Positions 35,413 through 46,284 of a DNA stretch of 64,000 nucleotides are shown piece after piece. Positions within the stretch are counted from its first letter, which is position 1. Every line of letters begins with the position of its first letter. The stretch spans positions 434,001 to 498,000 of the forward strand of contig JAVSML010000995.1 in the NCBI GenBank assembly GCA_038503035.1, in the 5' to 3' direction. Both the position numbers and the translations under genes were made by a program. This DNA comes from Crocodylus rhombifer. Its lineage: Eukaryota; Chordata; Crocodylia; Crocodylidae. Below the pieces are notes generated by a model. The model searched no databases, was not told the DNA's origin, and saw only the letters and a list, made by a program, of their open reading frames with translations.

Positions 35413-35950
35413 CAGCGATCACCAGTCTTTTGCAAGTGGTGGGCTGGGTGGTTTTGGGAGCAGACCAAAGGCAGGAGGGGCTTTCCCTGTGCCAGGGCCA
35501 GACATGCAGGAGCTGTACTCATGCCGCCACACTTCTCCTAGCCCTCTGCTCCTGGCTGCAGCATGGACATGCTTGGAAGCTGCAGAGCCTCATCATAGCT
35601 TCCAGGTGGCTGGAAGCTGCACCTGTCATAGCTGGGGAGGGGAGCGACAGCAGCCTAGACACAGCTCCCCATGGACTGGAGGCTTTGCCTGTGCTGCAGT
35701 GAGGGAGTGGAAGGGCTGGGGGAAGTGGCAGTGGTGCAGACACAGCTCCCACGTGAGTGGCCCTGGCACAGATGCAGGCAAAGTCTTCTGCTACTATGAC
35801 ATGCTGCCAAAACCACCTGGCTCTCATTGGACCAGAGCTGAGAGGGCAGGGAGAAACACCAGTGGTGCAGGCACAGCTGGAAGTTGCCTGGCACTGACAC
35901 ACGGGCACCGACAAAGCCCTTCAGCTCCATGGGCCAGATTCAGCGAATAT
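35413..35950. mobile_element. GC-rich hAT-like element (one end identified)
   Basis: The left end cagcgatcaccagtcttttg followed by gtggtgggctggg is typical of reptile hAT elements. The interior is GC-rich, giving false open frames (the longest, 199 residues, at 35408-36007). The right end could not be fixed. Confidence 0.45.
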
Positions 35951-36640
35951 GGGAAATATTTCAGTCCATATGCTTTGCCTTCTGTACCTCAAATCAACCC
36001 TTTCTGATTTCTTCTTAAGCCATCAATTGATATAGATAATGGACTGATTAACTGATAATGCCTAAGCAAATTTTTCTTTTAATTCTGCTTTTTGATCTGT
36101 GGCAGTTTGCTCTCTGCCTTGGTTTATTTGATTTCCTTAAAGAAACAGTGGCTCATCTGATCTAGGTCTGATGCGACTCCAAAGCCCAATTTATGGATAT
36201 CAATGCATTTGTTATTCTTTATTAGTTTTGTACTAAAACGGAAGCAGGAGTGGAGTTGTTTTTGGAAACTTTTGTTTCATAGTGCATAGCAGAAATGAAG
36301 AAATGTTTCCTCCCCCCTCTAAAGCTTCTGTAAATATTGAGGCAGCAGAAGCAGTGGCATTTCAAGCAAAAAGCAGAGAAGTCCTTAAATGAATGAGGGC
36401 ATTCAAATGAACACACACAAAAAATCCACAACCTACCAGCAATTGTTATCTTCTTCCCCTACCTCCACTAAGATGATAATATGCCTGTATGTATATTTTG
36501 CTGTTTTGAGCACTTAATTCAACTTCTTCATTAGTGCAAATGGTACCCACACCGAATCCCATTTTCTATTGTATGCACAGCTACCACACACAGAAATGTG
36601 TCCTATGAAGATGCCTGGGTCCATCTGAAAGAGACAGAGT

Positions 36641-36677
36641 TGTTTTGTTTTGTTTTGTTTTGTTTTTTGTGGGGGGG
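36641..36677. repeat. (TTTTG)n simple repeat and G run
   Basis: Five or more tttg units are followed by a run of G. It is simple sequence. Confidence 0.95.
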
Positions 36678-36699
36678 GAGGTAGGAGGATTGTGTTACT

Positions 36700-36800
36700 G
36701 ATGTGACCTGATGAAGAACAGTTTGCATTTGGAAGCTTGTCCAACTGTATTCCAGCTATGCAGTTGGTCCAATAAAAGACAGATCCTTGCCTTTTCCAGA
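36700..36800 (+). repeat. Unclassified interspersed repeat, copy C
   Basis: It contains cctgatgaagaacag, then tggaagcttgtccaactg, then cagttggtccaataaaagac. It has the same plan as 3838-3970 and 26290-26400: a tgaagaa-start, an agcttg core and a ttggtc-taataaaaga end. Confidence 0.65.
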
Positions 36801-37233
36801 GCTTTTTATTTACTTATTTATAATGATTATGACATTTTCATGCTTCTATATTTCCTGGTAGTATTTAGGAACTAGACTGATGTTTTACAAGATAAGAAGA
36901 AATAGTTTTGCTTAACATGCCCGCCAATTGTGTGTTTTATGTTCAGTTAGCCTGAGTATCATCATGACTTTGCAACTTGCTTGCCAATGCATCTCTTTAT
37001 GCTGGAGGGCAGGATTGAACCTTTGCTACACAACATATCCTGTTTTGTTTTTAGTTGCCTTCAGAACAAATTTGCCTGGGCTTTTCTCTGCAGAAATTTC
37101 TGATTGTTTATTTTTACTAAAGGAGCAAGAGTCAGACAACTTGTTAGGGACTGGTTGGTTAGCTATAAAAATGGGAGGAAGCCTGAATCGTTGATAAATG
37201 GAGTTTAACACAACATTGATTTAACATCTCCAG

Positions 37234-37326
37234 GTGGAGTTGGTGAATATAGGAGGAACTGACATTGTGGATGGAAATCACAAACTAACACTTGGATTAC
37301 TCTGGAGCATTATCTTGCACTGGCAG
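37234..37326 (+). CDS. UTRN: Utrophin exon 6 (CH1 end)
   Basis: The 93-bp, 31-codon exon is phase 0 to 0, with acceptor atctccag and donor gtgagg. It encodes [20 protein letters not shown] then [11 protein letters not shown], the last helices of CH1. The motif [22 protein letters not shown] is a hallmark of dystrophin-family and other tandem-CH proteins. The size equals dystrophin exon 5. Confidence 0.98.
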
Positions 37327-38237
37327 GTGAGGCGGGGGGGTTTTCGCAAGAAGTTCTTCTTCTAGGAACTGTGTATGATTTCTTGAGATTCTTGCAAGCC
37401 TGTCTTTGTTCTCTAGCATGAAAAACATGGCTTTTGTTTTTGGTTTATAAATAAAAGTGATTCAGAGTTTAATTTCTGTCCCCTTTTATTGGCTGAATCC
37501 CACAATTTATTTTTTGATTATTGATGCAGTTATGATCAGTCAGTCAGATCAGCTTGTAGTGCTCATATTGCATAGAAACATTTAAAATCAAGACTAATCC
37601 ACTTTATTTTTGTTCATTTCCCAGAATTCTAGTTTGCAGGTGTTTTAATGGACTTGAGTCTCAGGCTGTACCTGGGCCTTGAATTCTAGTCTTGCACAAA
37701 GGTACCTTCACTGATTTCAGTGGAGTTATCTCCTTCCTTACACTAGCATGAGAGAAGGAGAATTGGAGGCATTGGCTGTGGCTTGGGCTTGATACAGAAC
37801 TCAAGAAAATTCTCTTAGCGCAATCTTGATTGGCTTTACTGTAAACATAAGAGTGTATCAGGAAAAATGTTTGGTGCTGGAGCTGAAGGGGAGAAGGGGG
37901 CAGAGCCCTATGCATGCCATGCTAGCTGACAACTCTAGGCAGCACTGAGGAGGCTCTTCTATTTTAGATGAGACGCACACCATTTCATTTTTACTCAGGT
38001 CCATTTCTGCTGTCTCAATAGCTCGTAATCAGGATGAGGCAAAGAGGGTTTGAACATCTTCACATTCTGAAGTTCACCTTCAGCAGGTATAGGCCATAAC
38101 TTGACCAGTTTTTATTCTCCAAACAGTATTATGGACTCTATTACTAATTTGTGCAATTACTTGCTGCCTAAGAGGGAACAAAATCAAGCAGTTGATATTT
38201 CTTTAAATGCTAACAGTTACCTATTTTCTTTTTACAG
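37327..38237 (+). other. UTRN: UTRN intron 6
   Basis: This is a 0.9-kb intron. I see no recognisable repeat or gene in it. Confidence 0.85.
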
Positions 38238-38410
38238 GTGAAGGATGTCATGAAGGACATCATGTCAGACTTGCAGCAGACAAACAGTGAGAAAATCCTG
38301 TTGAGCTGGGTTCGACAGTCCACAAGGCCTTACAGTCAGGTCAATGTTCTCAACTTTACCACGAGCTGGACAGATGGACTTGCCTTCAACGCTGTGATCC
38401 ACAGACACAA
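38238..38410 (+). CDS. UTRN: Utrophin exon 7 (inter-CH linker and CH2 start)
   Basis: The 173-bp exon starts in phase 0 and leaves two bases of a Lys codon at its end. The acceptor is ctttttacag and the donor gtaagc. It encodes [20 protein letters not shown] (linker helix), [20 protein letters not shown], then [17 protein letters not shown]. The last part is the CH2 signature SWxDGLAFNAxIH. The size equals dystrophin exon 6. In this family CH2 tunes actin affinity and packs against CH1. Confidence 0.98.
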
Positions 38411-40329
38411 GTAAGCGAAAATTGTTAGGACATCATTGAGCTATACAAACAAGCAGCTTTCAGCCTTTTCATCCTGGAGCATTCAACAGCTTTTAGTCTG
38501 TATAAATGATTCATTGTTTTTCTCATGGTAACAATAACAATGGAGGGAAATTTGCCAGTGCAGATCTTACTTTTGGGGGTCTAAGCCAAGTCTATAGCGT
38601 AACTTCCACCCCCACCAAAAAAACAAAAAAATAATCTTGAAATGGTTTTAAATCCCACTTGACAATCATTAGACAGAACATAAGATAGAATGGGCCTCAA
38701 CAAAGTTTTGTTGGCTGTGTGGCCACTTTATTTCTGTCCTCTAAAATGAAAACACTTGGAAGAAAGTTTCTAATACTGCTCATTATTTGCAACATTTCTT
38801 CAGTGTGTAGAAAAAGAATAGCTTTGAAACAAATGAAACACTTTCAGTTTTGAATGCTAGTCATTTAAAAGAAAATGTTTTATTCTCACAATAGCACTCT
38901 TATTGGTGAACAGGAGATCAAAGGATAAAATAATACTTTGTGTGTCAGTAGTGAGCTGATGGTTTATTTCCTTGCCTCATTCTATAAAGAGCTCTTGAAA
39001 CTTTGCAGGGCAGCGAGCACATATTCTTTGTGTTTTTGGAGGGATTTTTGGTGGCATTATTCATACCTGTCTGTTTAAAGAAATAAGTTTATTTATAGGA
39101 GATTTCAGGTTTGGTCAGTTCAGGATAATTTTGTGTGTCGAGTAATTTTTTTTTTTTTTTAATTCTAGATTATAATTTATTATTTTAACAGTTAGCACTC
39201 GGGAAGCCTGAATAGACAGCTGGTCAGTGCTAAGTGGTTTCCAGATGCATAGCACTGTCAGGGGGCTTAAAATGTAGTCTGCTCTATACCACAAAGGCAT
39301 GGGATGTGCCTTATACCAGCACAGGAGTTTCTTTTGTTTGTTTTTTAACTTGGTGTAGTTACTTCCTGAATGACTTAAGCTGCACTGAAATGCATTGTGT
39401 CTACACCTGTATAGCTGTGTTGATTATAAGTATGTAATATGTTGTAATGTGTACCTGGCTTGAAAGAGAAATGATGAATATAAAGATTGCAAAAGGATGC
39501 TGAAGAGATGGAGCTAACAAATTTGTGTGCAATTTATAGTTAATCAGGAGCAGTAATCACAGCTTCTCAGATGCCTAATGGGTGCTGTTGATTTTTTCTA
39601 ATATATCATTTCAATATTTTTCTTCACTTAATCTCATTTCACTTCACAGAACCATTTTAAAGTAATTTCTTATACTTTTGTTTAAATTCTTTAAATATTT
39701 TGGGCCATTATCAAAATTTTGATACTTTCATTTAATGGGTTTTAGAACATTAAACCTTTCCCCATTCCTTTTAGCTTCTTAATATTTTTGTTCCTCACCT
39801 CTGATTTCATTCCAGTTAGTACAATTAAAACAATATTTCTTCATTTCCTAGTAGTTTTTGCAGCTCAACCACTGAAACACTGTTCAAATCTTAGAACATA
39901 AAATCTGGGTGTCATATATTGACTAGAAACAGAAGCAAAACTGGCTTGTTTTTATTTTGTTACCCAAAATACATGTTAAGCAGTAACGCTAAAAAATATA
40001 CCTTTGAGTAATATAAATTCTTAGAAAAAAAGAAAAGCTTTTTAAGCTAATGGTGGCTACAGTTAATGCAGTTCAATTCTGTCGTACTTGTATACTTCAT
40101 TTTTTAGCAGTGGATGGGGCAACTGTAGCATTTGTAAAGAAAGTGATTTGAATCTGTCAAGAATTTTCTTTGTATTAACTTGCAAATATCTTTCTAATCT
40201 TACAATTCTGGGTTTTATCTGTATTTAGTAAAAACACTGTAGCATTCACTGATATGTGTGAAATTTATATTTTCCCCTTGTTTGATTTTCTTTTATTTAA
40301 AAAAAAAATATTTTTAATATATTTTTCAG
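38411..40329 (+). other. UTRN: UTRN intron 7
   Basis: This is a 1.9-kb AT-rich intron. A T run occurs near 39147-39160. Otherwise I see nothing recognisable. Confidence 0.85.
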
Positions 40330-40445
40330 ACCTGAACTCTTCAGTTGGGATAGAGTTACCAAGATGTCTCCAGTTGAACGACTGGAACATGTGTTCAGCA
40401 TAGCCAAAAAACACCTGGGAATAGAAAAACTGTTAGATCCTGAAG
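40330..40445 (+). CDS. UTRN: Utrophin exon 8 (CH2)
   Basis: The 116-bp exon supplies one base to finish Lys and ends one base into an Asp codon. The acceptor is atttttcag and the donor gtactg (weak at +5). It encodes [20 protein letters not shown] then [18 protein letters not shown]. It is one codon shorter than dystrophin exon 7 (119 bp as recalled), as in utrophin. The [10 protein letters not shown] stretch also favours utrophin. [11 protein letters not shown] is a conserved CH2 motif. Confidence 0.97.
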
Positions 40446-40653
40446 GTACTGCATGCTTGTTTGCAGTTGATTAAAAATTTAACTTTTGAGCTAAGTGTTT
40501 AAAAAACGGGTAACATTTAATAGTTAGCCTGTCCCTTTCACTTGCTATTGCATATATCTGTACTTTAAAGGCTCCCATGCTACAGCAGCCTTTTGCCAGG
40601 ACATGTGCCAGAGTGTGCAAACCGGCTGTGGTTCTGGGCTGGAAGTCTCAACT

Positions 40654-40678
40654 CCCCCCCCCCCCCACACACACACAG
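40654..40678. repeat. C run and (AC)n
   Basis: About 14 C bases pass into acacacacaca, directly next to the CR1 3' terminus. Confidence 0.9.
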
Positions 40679-40866
40679 TTTCATAGTTTCAGAGTTTCTA
40701 GGGTCGGAAGGGACCTGAGCAGATCATCTAGTCCAACCCCCTGCCATGGCAGGAAAGAGTACTGGGGTCAAATGACCCCAGCAAGATGTTCATCTAACCT
40801 CCTCTTAAACACCCCCAGGGTAGGAGCCTGCACCACTTCTCTTGGAAGCTGGTTCCAGTTGCAGGC
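40678..40866 (-). mobile_element. CR1 LINE 3' end, antisense
   Basis: The + strand reads tcatagtttcagagtttcta, then gggtcggaagggacctgagc and agatcatctagtccaacccc. This is the complement of the CR1 3' UTR with its terminal repeats. It is heavily 5'-truncated (about 190 bp) and has no coding sequence beyond fragments. Confidence 0.92.
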
Positions 40867-41687
40867 ACTCACCCTTGTTGCAGATTCCTGAGTGAGGCAA
40901 GCACAGACTTAGTGGAGCAGCAGGCTTCACAGCAAAGTGGGACACTCTGAAGGGAATGGGTGACCCAGTACAGCTTTGTGCCATTGATTCCTCCCCACTC
41001 TGCTCTTCTGCCCCTGGTTGGGACCTCTTTGGATCTGGCCCTTGGGTTGTAGATTGCTGACCCTTGCTCTATTATATGTCTAGCCACTAAGTTTCCATGA
41101 TTCCTTTTAAAATTTCCTGTTGGAAATTCAGTCTCCCATAGGTACATTTTATATAGTCCTTCCCAGACTTAACTGGTGTTTAATACTACCTTCTTGAAAA
41201 GGAGTTTTGAAGTACGAGCTGGAATTTTCATCTACTCAATTGTACTGATCAGCATATCACACCCAAAACCTTTTCTTATGTGATCTGCAAATATCCAGTG
41301 CTATAACACAGCTACAGGGATGGAGTTTGTTTTAAATGCTTGTACATACAAGAATGAAACTCAGAATAGCTGTTCCATTTTTCCCTTTGAGTTCCTTAAG
41401 GGATTGTCCATATAGGGATAAGGAATTGATCCTGAATAGCTATGCCTGATTAACTATGGTGCACTTGTTCTCACGTATGATTACTCTGTTCTAGAATAAA
41501 TATGCACATGCAAATAGACTTCATATTCTACCTTAATACAAATTGTTTATATTAAAAGAGACACATTTTATTTGTATGTCAATGGAAAGAGTTCACAGTT
41601 TTTAGGAGGTGGTCTAGAAAAGTAGTATTGTTTGATTTTTTTTTTTTTTTTTTCTCCCTCTTCCCATTTTAAAATTTTCTATCTTAG

Positions 41688-41848
41688 ACATTGCTGTACA
41701 GCTTCCTGATAAAAAATCAATCATCATGTATTTGACCTCTTTGTTTGAGGTCCTTCCTAAACAAGTTACTATGGAAGATATCCGAGAGGTAGAGACTCTT
41801 CCAAGGAGATACAAACAGGAATGTGAAGGAGAATTTAATATACAGCAG
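41688..41848 (+). CDS. UTRN: Utrophin exon 9 (CH2 end)
   Basis: The 161-bp exon completes the Asp codon with its first two bases and ends in phase 0. The acceptor is tatcttag after a very long pyrimidine tract, and the donor is gtatgt. It encodes [40 protein letters not shown], then [31 protein letters not shown] is the last CH2 helix pair. The end of the exon is the start of the linker to the rod and is the least conserved part. It is shorter than dystrophin exon 8 (182 bp). Confidence 0.97.
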
Positions 41849-43171
41849 GTATGTTTATATCCATACAAGTGTGGAAGGCTGGTGACTATAATTTTAAATC
41901 AGTTTTCAAGTTCCCTACGTCTTTTTGCAATGTACGGATAACCCTTCTGCCCTGGGCAAAATCTGTGGGAGATTACTCAAATCACACCTTTACCACCCTC
42001 TTCCAGGTTCTGTCTTCCATTTTCACTTTAGCATTAACTTTCCTACAAGAAGTGGAAAGGGAAAGGTAATTATACGCATTGGAAAGCTAGGTGTTTTGTG
42101 TCCTGCTCCTGTCCCTCTTTCTCATATTTTGATGGGTTGGAAAAAGTAGACTAAGAGCATATATAGAATTCCATATTTAGGCTGTCTTTTTTCTTTGGTT
42201 CTCCCCTTTTCAAGTGGCTATACCACTAGGCTGTCAGACATCAGACCAGAAAGAGACACAACGCCTGATTCTGGTGATATAGCTTCAAGTAGATGCAGTA
42301 ACAGTTTTCTAAATTGTTACTACATTATGACAAGACGTTGTTTCCTTTCTTTCAAATGTTTAGATTTCTTTTTTTGATATGTCAGTGAGTTTTGTTTAAT
42401 GAAGACTGAAGGGAAGCCCTCCATTCCCAAATTGGGGGAGTTTTCTTTGTTGTCTCTGGATAAAGAGAGCGAGCACATCTGTCTCTTATCAAGAGAATCA
42501 TGTTATTGGAAAGCTAAACATAAGTTTAACTAGAATTCAGATTGGGCAATGGAAATTCAGAAACATACTCATGAGTGGGAGAATGTGTATAGGCTGGATC
42601 CCAGGAACTCTGAGCTCTTCTTCAGTTGTTCCAACAGCTCAGGTCCATGATTTCCAACTACCCCAACTTTATAATTGTATATATGCAGTTATTAATGACA
42701 TACATCCAGCTGATTGGGTATATATTAATGAAAGGGGTTGGTCATGAAGATCCTCTTCTAAGCTAAGTGTAAAATTTATGATAAATACTTAACAACTGTT
42801 TAATTAGGTTGGCCCCTGATGTTACCAATTTGGTTTGGACTCTTGACAATGAGTGCTATTCCTTATGGTAATAGGTTTTGCTTTGTTTGCACGACTATAG
42901 TTAAACCCTTAAGTCGGTGCTTTCTTGTTTACGTCAGCAAAAACATGGAATCTGGCTTTGCAAGCTGGTCCGTCTAAAAGGGGTACCCAAAGTCCGTTTC
43001 AACTTTTATATAACGGAGGATTTATACAAGATAGAGGCACTTATGCCAGTGCCTCTAAGTGTTCCTTATGAAGACAACTAAGGAAGTTTTTCTTACTCAA
43101 GATGTCCTCTAGACCCTGTTTTTCTGTTATTGCCTTTGGCCTTGAAACAGTTGAATATGACAGTTGATTTT

Positions 43172-43737
43172 TCTAGTTCAGGGAGGCTCAACCTCTGGCT
43201 TGTGGGCCAGATCCAGCCGACGGTGCCATGTCAGCTGGCCAGCAGGTCTCCCGATGGGTCTAAAAAATTGTTGGCAGGGGAGTGGTTGCACTGCTCCCCT
43301 GTTGCCAAATCTCTGGGTTTTGCACACTGGATCTGGCACCTGATCCCAGTGCTCAAAACTGGGCAGGGCCCAGTCCTAGTGTGCGGGGCTGAGAGGGGGT
43401 GATGCTGCCCCCTACCCTGGGGCCCAATCCTGGAGTGCAGGAGGCAGGCAGGGGCACTGATGGCCCCTCTGAACACAGTTCCAACACAGTGGTAGCAGAA
43501 GGGGGTGGTGTCAAACCCCTGGGACCCAATCCCAGGGTGAGAGAGCTGGGCAGGGGTGGTACCAGCCCCCTCAGACTCAATCCCTGTGTGGGGCGGGAGG
43601 TGGTGCCAGGCCTCCAGAATCCAGTCCCAGCATGTGGGGCAGGCAGGGGCTAGTGTCAGGCCCCAGGGCCAGTCTGGCCTGTAGTCAGGCCCCGTGTCAC
43701 TCTTCTGGCCTGTGTGGGCAAAAGGTTGAACACAAGC
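43172..43737. mobile_element. GC-rich hAT-like element with minisatellite interior
   Basis: It begins cagggaggctcaacctctgg and ends aaaggttgaacacaagctt, an approximate inverted pair. The interior (about 43365-43675) is built from imperfect units of about 60 bp containing ggcccaatccnagngtg and ggcaggggc strings. It is non-coding. Confidence 0.6.
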
Positions 43738-43800
43738 TTGGTGCAGGGGGCTGGACCCAATGAACTTCCAAGGTCCCTAATGGCCTTACAATCTGTATAA
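43737..43800 (+). mobile_element. CR1 3' terminal fragment
   Basis: The string gcagggggctggacccaatg, then cttccaaggtccctaatgg and caatctgtataa is the last part of a CR1 3' UTR. Only about 60 bp remain. Confidence 0.75.
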
Positions 43801-43812
43801 GTGTGTTAGTCC

Positions 43813-44573
43813 AGTGGTGCTCAACTTTTTTATGTGGTGGGCTGGATAGGCAGTGCCCGGTCCCCCTGCAGGCTGGATCTGACTGGTGGACCCAATCTGA
43901 CTCCTGGGGCAGGCATGGTGGGCCCCATCTTGCTGTACAGAGAAGACCGGAGGATAGCCCAGCCATGATCCAGCTGTAAGGGGGAAAGGGGCTTGGCCTG
44001 TCCCCAGCTGGGCCCTGCAAGGAGAAGAGGGGGACTGACCCAGCCCCAGTCCAGTCCCAGGGGTGGAGGGGTGTTGCTCAGCCCTCAGGGAAGAAGAGGG
44101 TGTAGTCCAGCCCTGAACCAGCCATAGTGGGGAAAGGGACATGGGAAGAAAAGGGCATGGCTTGGCCCCAACCTGGCCAGGCAGGAGGTGCAGTCCAACC
44201 CTCAGGGGGGGAGGTTGGGAGGAGAAGGTGGTCTGACCCTACAGGGGAAAAGAGGAATGGCCTAGGCCCCCCAGCCTAAGTGGAGGGAAGGGGGCATGGT
44301 CCAGACCCATGGGAGCTGAGGAGGAGAAGGGGTATGGGGTGGCTCCAAACCAGCTGTGCAGGGGGTAGAGGGTATGTATGGCTTGGCCCCAATGCGGCTA
44401 GGTAGGGGGGAAGATCATGACCCAGCTCCATCCCACCGTGTGGACCTTGGGAATTTGGCAGTGGAGAGGGGTAGTAGTATTAATTGCTGCTGCTCCCCTG
44501 CCACCAAATTTCCTGACCCACGGGGAGCACTTCAGGCTGTATTTTTCTTGCAGGTCAGAGGTTGAGCACCCCT
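43813..44573. mobile_element. GC-rich hAT-like element
   Basis: The left end cagtggtgctcaactttttt and right end gaggttgagcacccctg are inverted. The interior is purine-rich on the + strand with degenerate ggggaag and ccagcccc units. No clear target duplication was found. Confidence 0.7.
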
Positions 44574-44753
44574 GGTCTATGCTACGAAATATCCAGTTAT
44601 CAGTTTGTAATACATTAGAAGTTGACGTATTGGACATTTGTCACATCATTTGAATAGAGCCAAGGATCTCTGACATTACATGTTGCCAATTATAAAACCA
44701 GAGAACTCTTCTTGGTATTTCTGAGACGTCACTTTCTTTTTTTTCCTGTGTAG

Positions 44754-44957
44754 AATGTAATGCCAGAGGACGAGCATGGCGATTCTAGAGCAGAAACCCC
44801 TAGCACTGTGACAGAGGTAGATATGGACTTGGATAGCTACCAAATAGCTCTGGAAGAGGTCCTTACGTGGTTGCTTTCAGCTGAGGACACATTTCATGAG
44901 CTGGAGGACATAACTGATGATGTTGAAGAGGTCAAGGAACAGTTTGGTACTCATGAA
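44754..44957 (+). CDS. UTRN: Utrophin exon 10 (linker and spectrin repeat 1 start)
   Basis: The 204-bp, 68-codon exon is phase 0 to 0, with acceptor cctgtgtag and donor gtaagt. It begins [20 protein letters not shown] (linker) and continues with [20 protein letters not shown] and [20 protein letters not shown], ending EQFGTHE. The last parts are helix A and the start of helix B of spectrin repeat 1. The direct join from exon 9 skips the extra linker encoded by dystrophin exon 9, which supports utrophin. Confidence 0.98.
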
Positions 44958-46102
44958 GTAAGTTTCTTTGCTGGCAGTTCTTCTGTTTGATTTGTCATTC
45001 TTGCTAAAAATATATACCGCTTGTCATGGCCCCAGCATTAGGGCAGGGTAGCTTTGGTGCCAGGAACCATGGAAAGTCTAAATCCATGGGCCAGCTGGCT
45101 CCTTGGCTGCTTAGTTGGTGGAGCCTAGGGAGACATTTGGTTTTGGAATCTGGCCATTTTGGGGCTTCTCAGTTCTAGGCTATGGGCTCTCCTCAGGGAA
45201 CATTTAGGTCCTCACCTTGGAGGCTCTCAGGGCTTCCAGATGGGAGCCAGGAACCTCTTCTGTGGAGCCAGGAACCTAGAAATCCTGGGAGTGCACTCCC
45301 AGGTTCATGAGTCTGGGGCAGCACCTGTATTTGTAAACTTATGAGGAAAACATGTTTTGAATCTGAACAAAATCCTATTGCAAAGTGTCCATATGTCCTG
45401 CCATTCTGAAAGTCCAAATTGTGACCAAGACTACCACTGATAATGGTTGTATTGCATTATTAAGACGTATGACCTTGAGTTGTGCATGGTTGTGGACTGA
45501 ACTGTGCCCTTTATTCTTTTTTAAAACAATGGAGTAACTGGTTGTTAGAATGTTCACTTCAGCATGCAGCATGTACTCATTCTTTATCAGGGTGCATGAT
45601 GGGGATTTTATAAACTTTGCAGTGGGTTATGGGGTAGATCCAATGAATAATGGTGATTTTATATCGATTGGGGAGTAGGCCCTATGTAGACTTTCAACTT
45701 TTTTATTAACTAAAATAAAAATTATATTTTCAGTGTTAAAATATATATTTGCTTCTCTGGAGTGGACTTTGAATTTTGTTTAAATGTCTTTTTTCCTACT
45801 GGTATATTTCTAGTAAAAGTTCTCAGTGTGTATATTTAAAGGTTGCCTTCTGAACAGCAGCCATTTTTCTGAGGCCAAGTCTGTTTTAATTCCTCAGTTA
45901 TCTCCTTGTTTTACTGAAACATTCTTGGGAAGTTTTCTCATGTAGAAAGAAATGGACCTGCTGGTGTTTGTGTATCTGATGATGGCAGCTTATTTTGCAC
46001 TGTAGTGATTTAAACATTATAAGTTTATTAAGATTAAAAATTCATAAATTCCAGATGATAGCTCATCAGTCATGATGATGCGGCTGGTTGTACCTTTTAC
46101 AG
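44958..46102 (+). other. UTRN: UTRN intron 10
   Basis: This is a 1.1-kb intron. GC-richer DNA at 45020-45330 may be repeat-derived. I see no recognisable element or gene. Confidence 0.85.
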
Positions 46103-46284
46103 GCTTTTATGATGGAGCTGACTGCACACCAGAGCAGTGTGGGTAGTGTTTTGCAGGCTGGGAACCAATTAATAGCCCAGGGCAACTTATCTGAAGAAGA
46201 GGAGAATGAAATCCAGGAACAGATGGCTCTGCTTAACTCTCGGTGGGAGGCGCTCAGAGAGGAGAGCATGGACAGGCAGTCCCG
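46103..46284 (+). CDS. UTRN: Utrophin exon 11 (spectrin repeat 1)
   Basis: The 182-bp exon starts in phase 0 and ends with two bases of an Arg codon. The acceptor is ccttttacag and the donor gtgagc. It encodes [40 protein letters not shown], then [20 protein letters not shown]. The pattern LTAHQ...[10 protein letters not shown] is helix B to helix C of repeat 1. The size equals dystrophin exon 11. Confidence 0.98.

Larger units (their letters stand above)
30600..37233 (+). other. UTRN: UTRN intron 5 (6.6 kb)
   Basis: This holds GC-richer DNA at 31140-31760 with no recognisable gene, possible LTR-like tracts (about 32100-33000 and 34310-35100), a hAT-like GC-rich region (35413-35950), a TTTTG repeat (36641-36666) and an interspersed repeat (36700-36800). 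Nothing recognisable lies in 33200-34300. Confidence 0.85.
40446..41687 (+). other. UTRN: UTRN intron 8
   Basis: It contains a C/AC simple repeat (40654-40678) abutting an antisense CR1 end (40678-40866), and a possible hAT-like right end (gattgctgacccttgctct) near 41067. A long T run (about 41636-41653) forms part of the exon 9 polypyrimidine tract. Confidence 0.85.
41849..44753 (+). other. UTRN: UTRN intron 9
   Basis: The first 1.3 kb is ordinary intron. From 43172 to 44575 it is GC-rich, made of two hAT-like elements with minisatellite-like interiors and a short CR1 end between them. Confidence 0.85.

Noticed and set aside
35408..36007. 199-residue plus-strand frame
   Set aside because: It starts at the end of a hAT-like element and runs through its GC-rich interior. 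There is no conserved motif or splice context.
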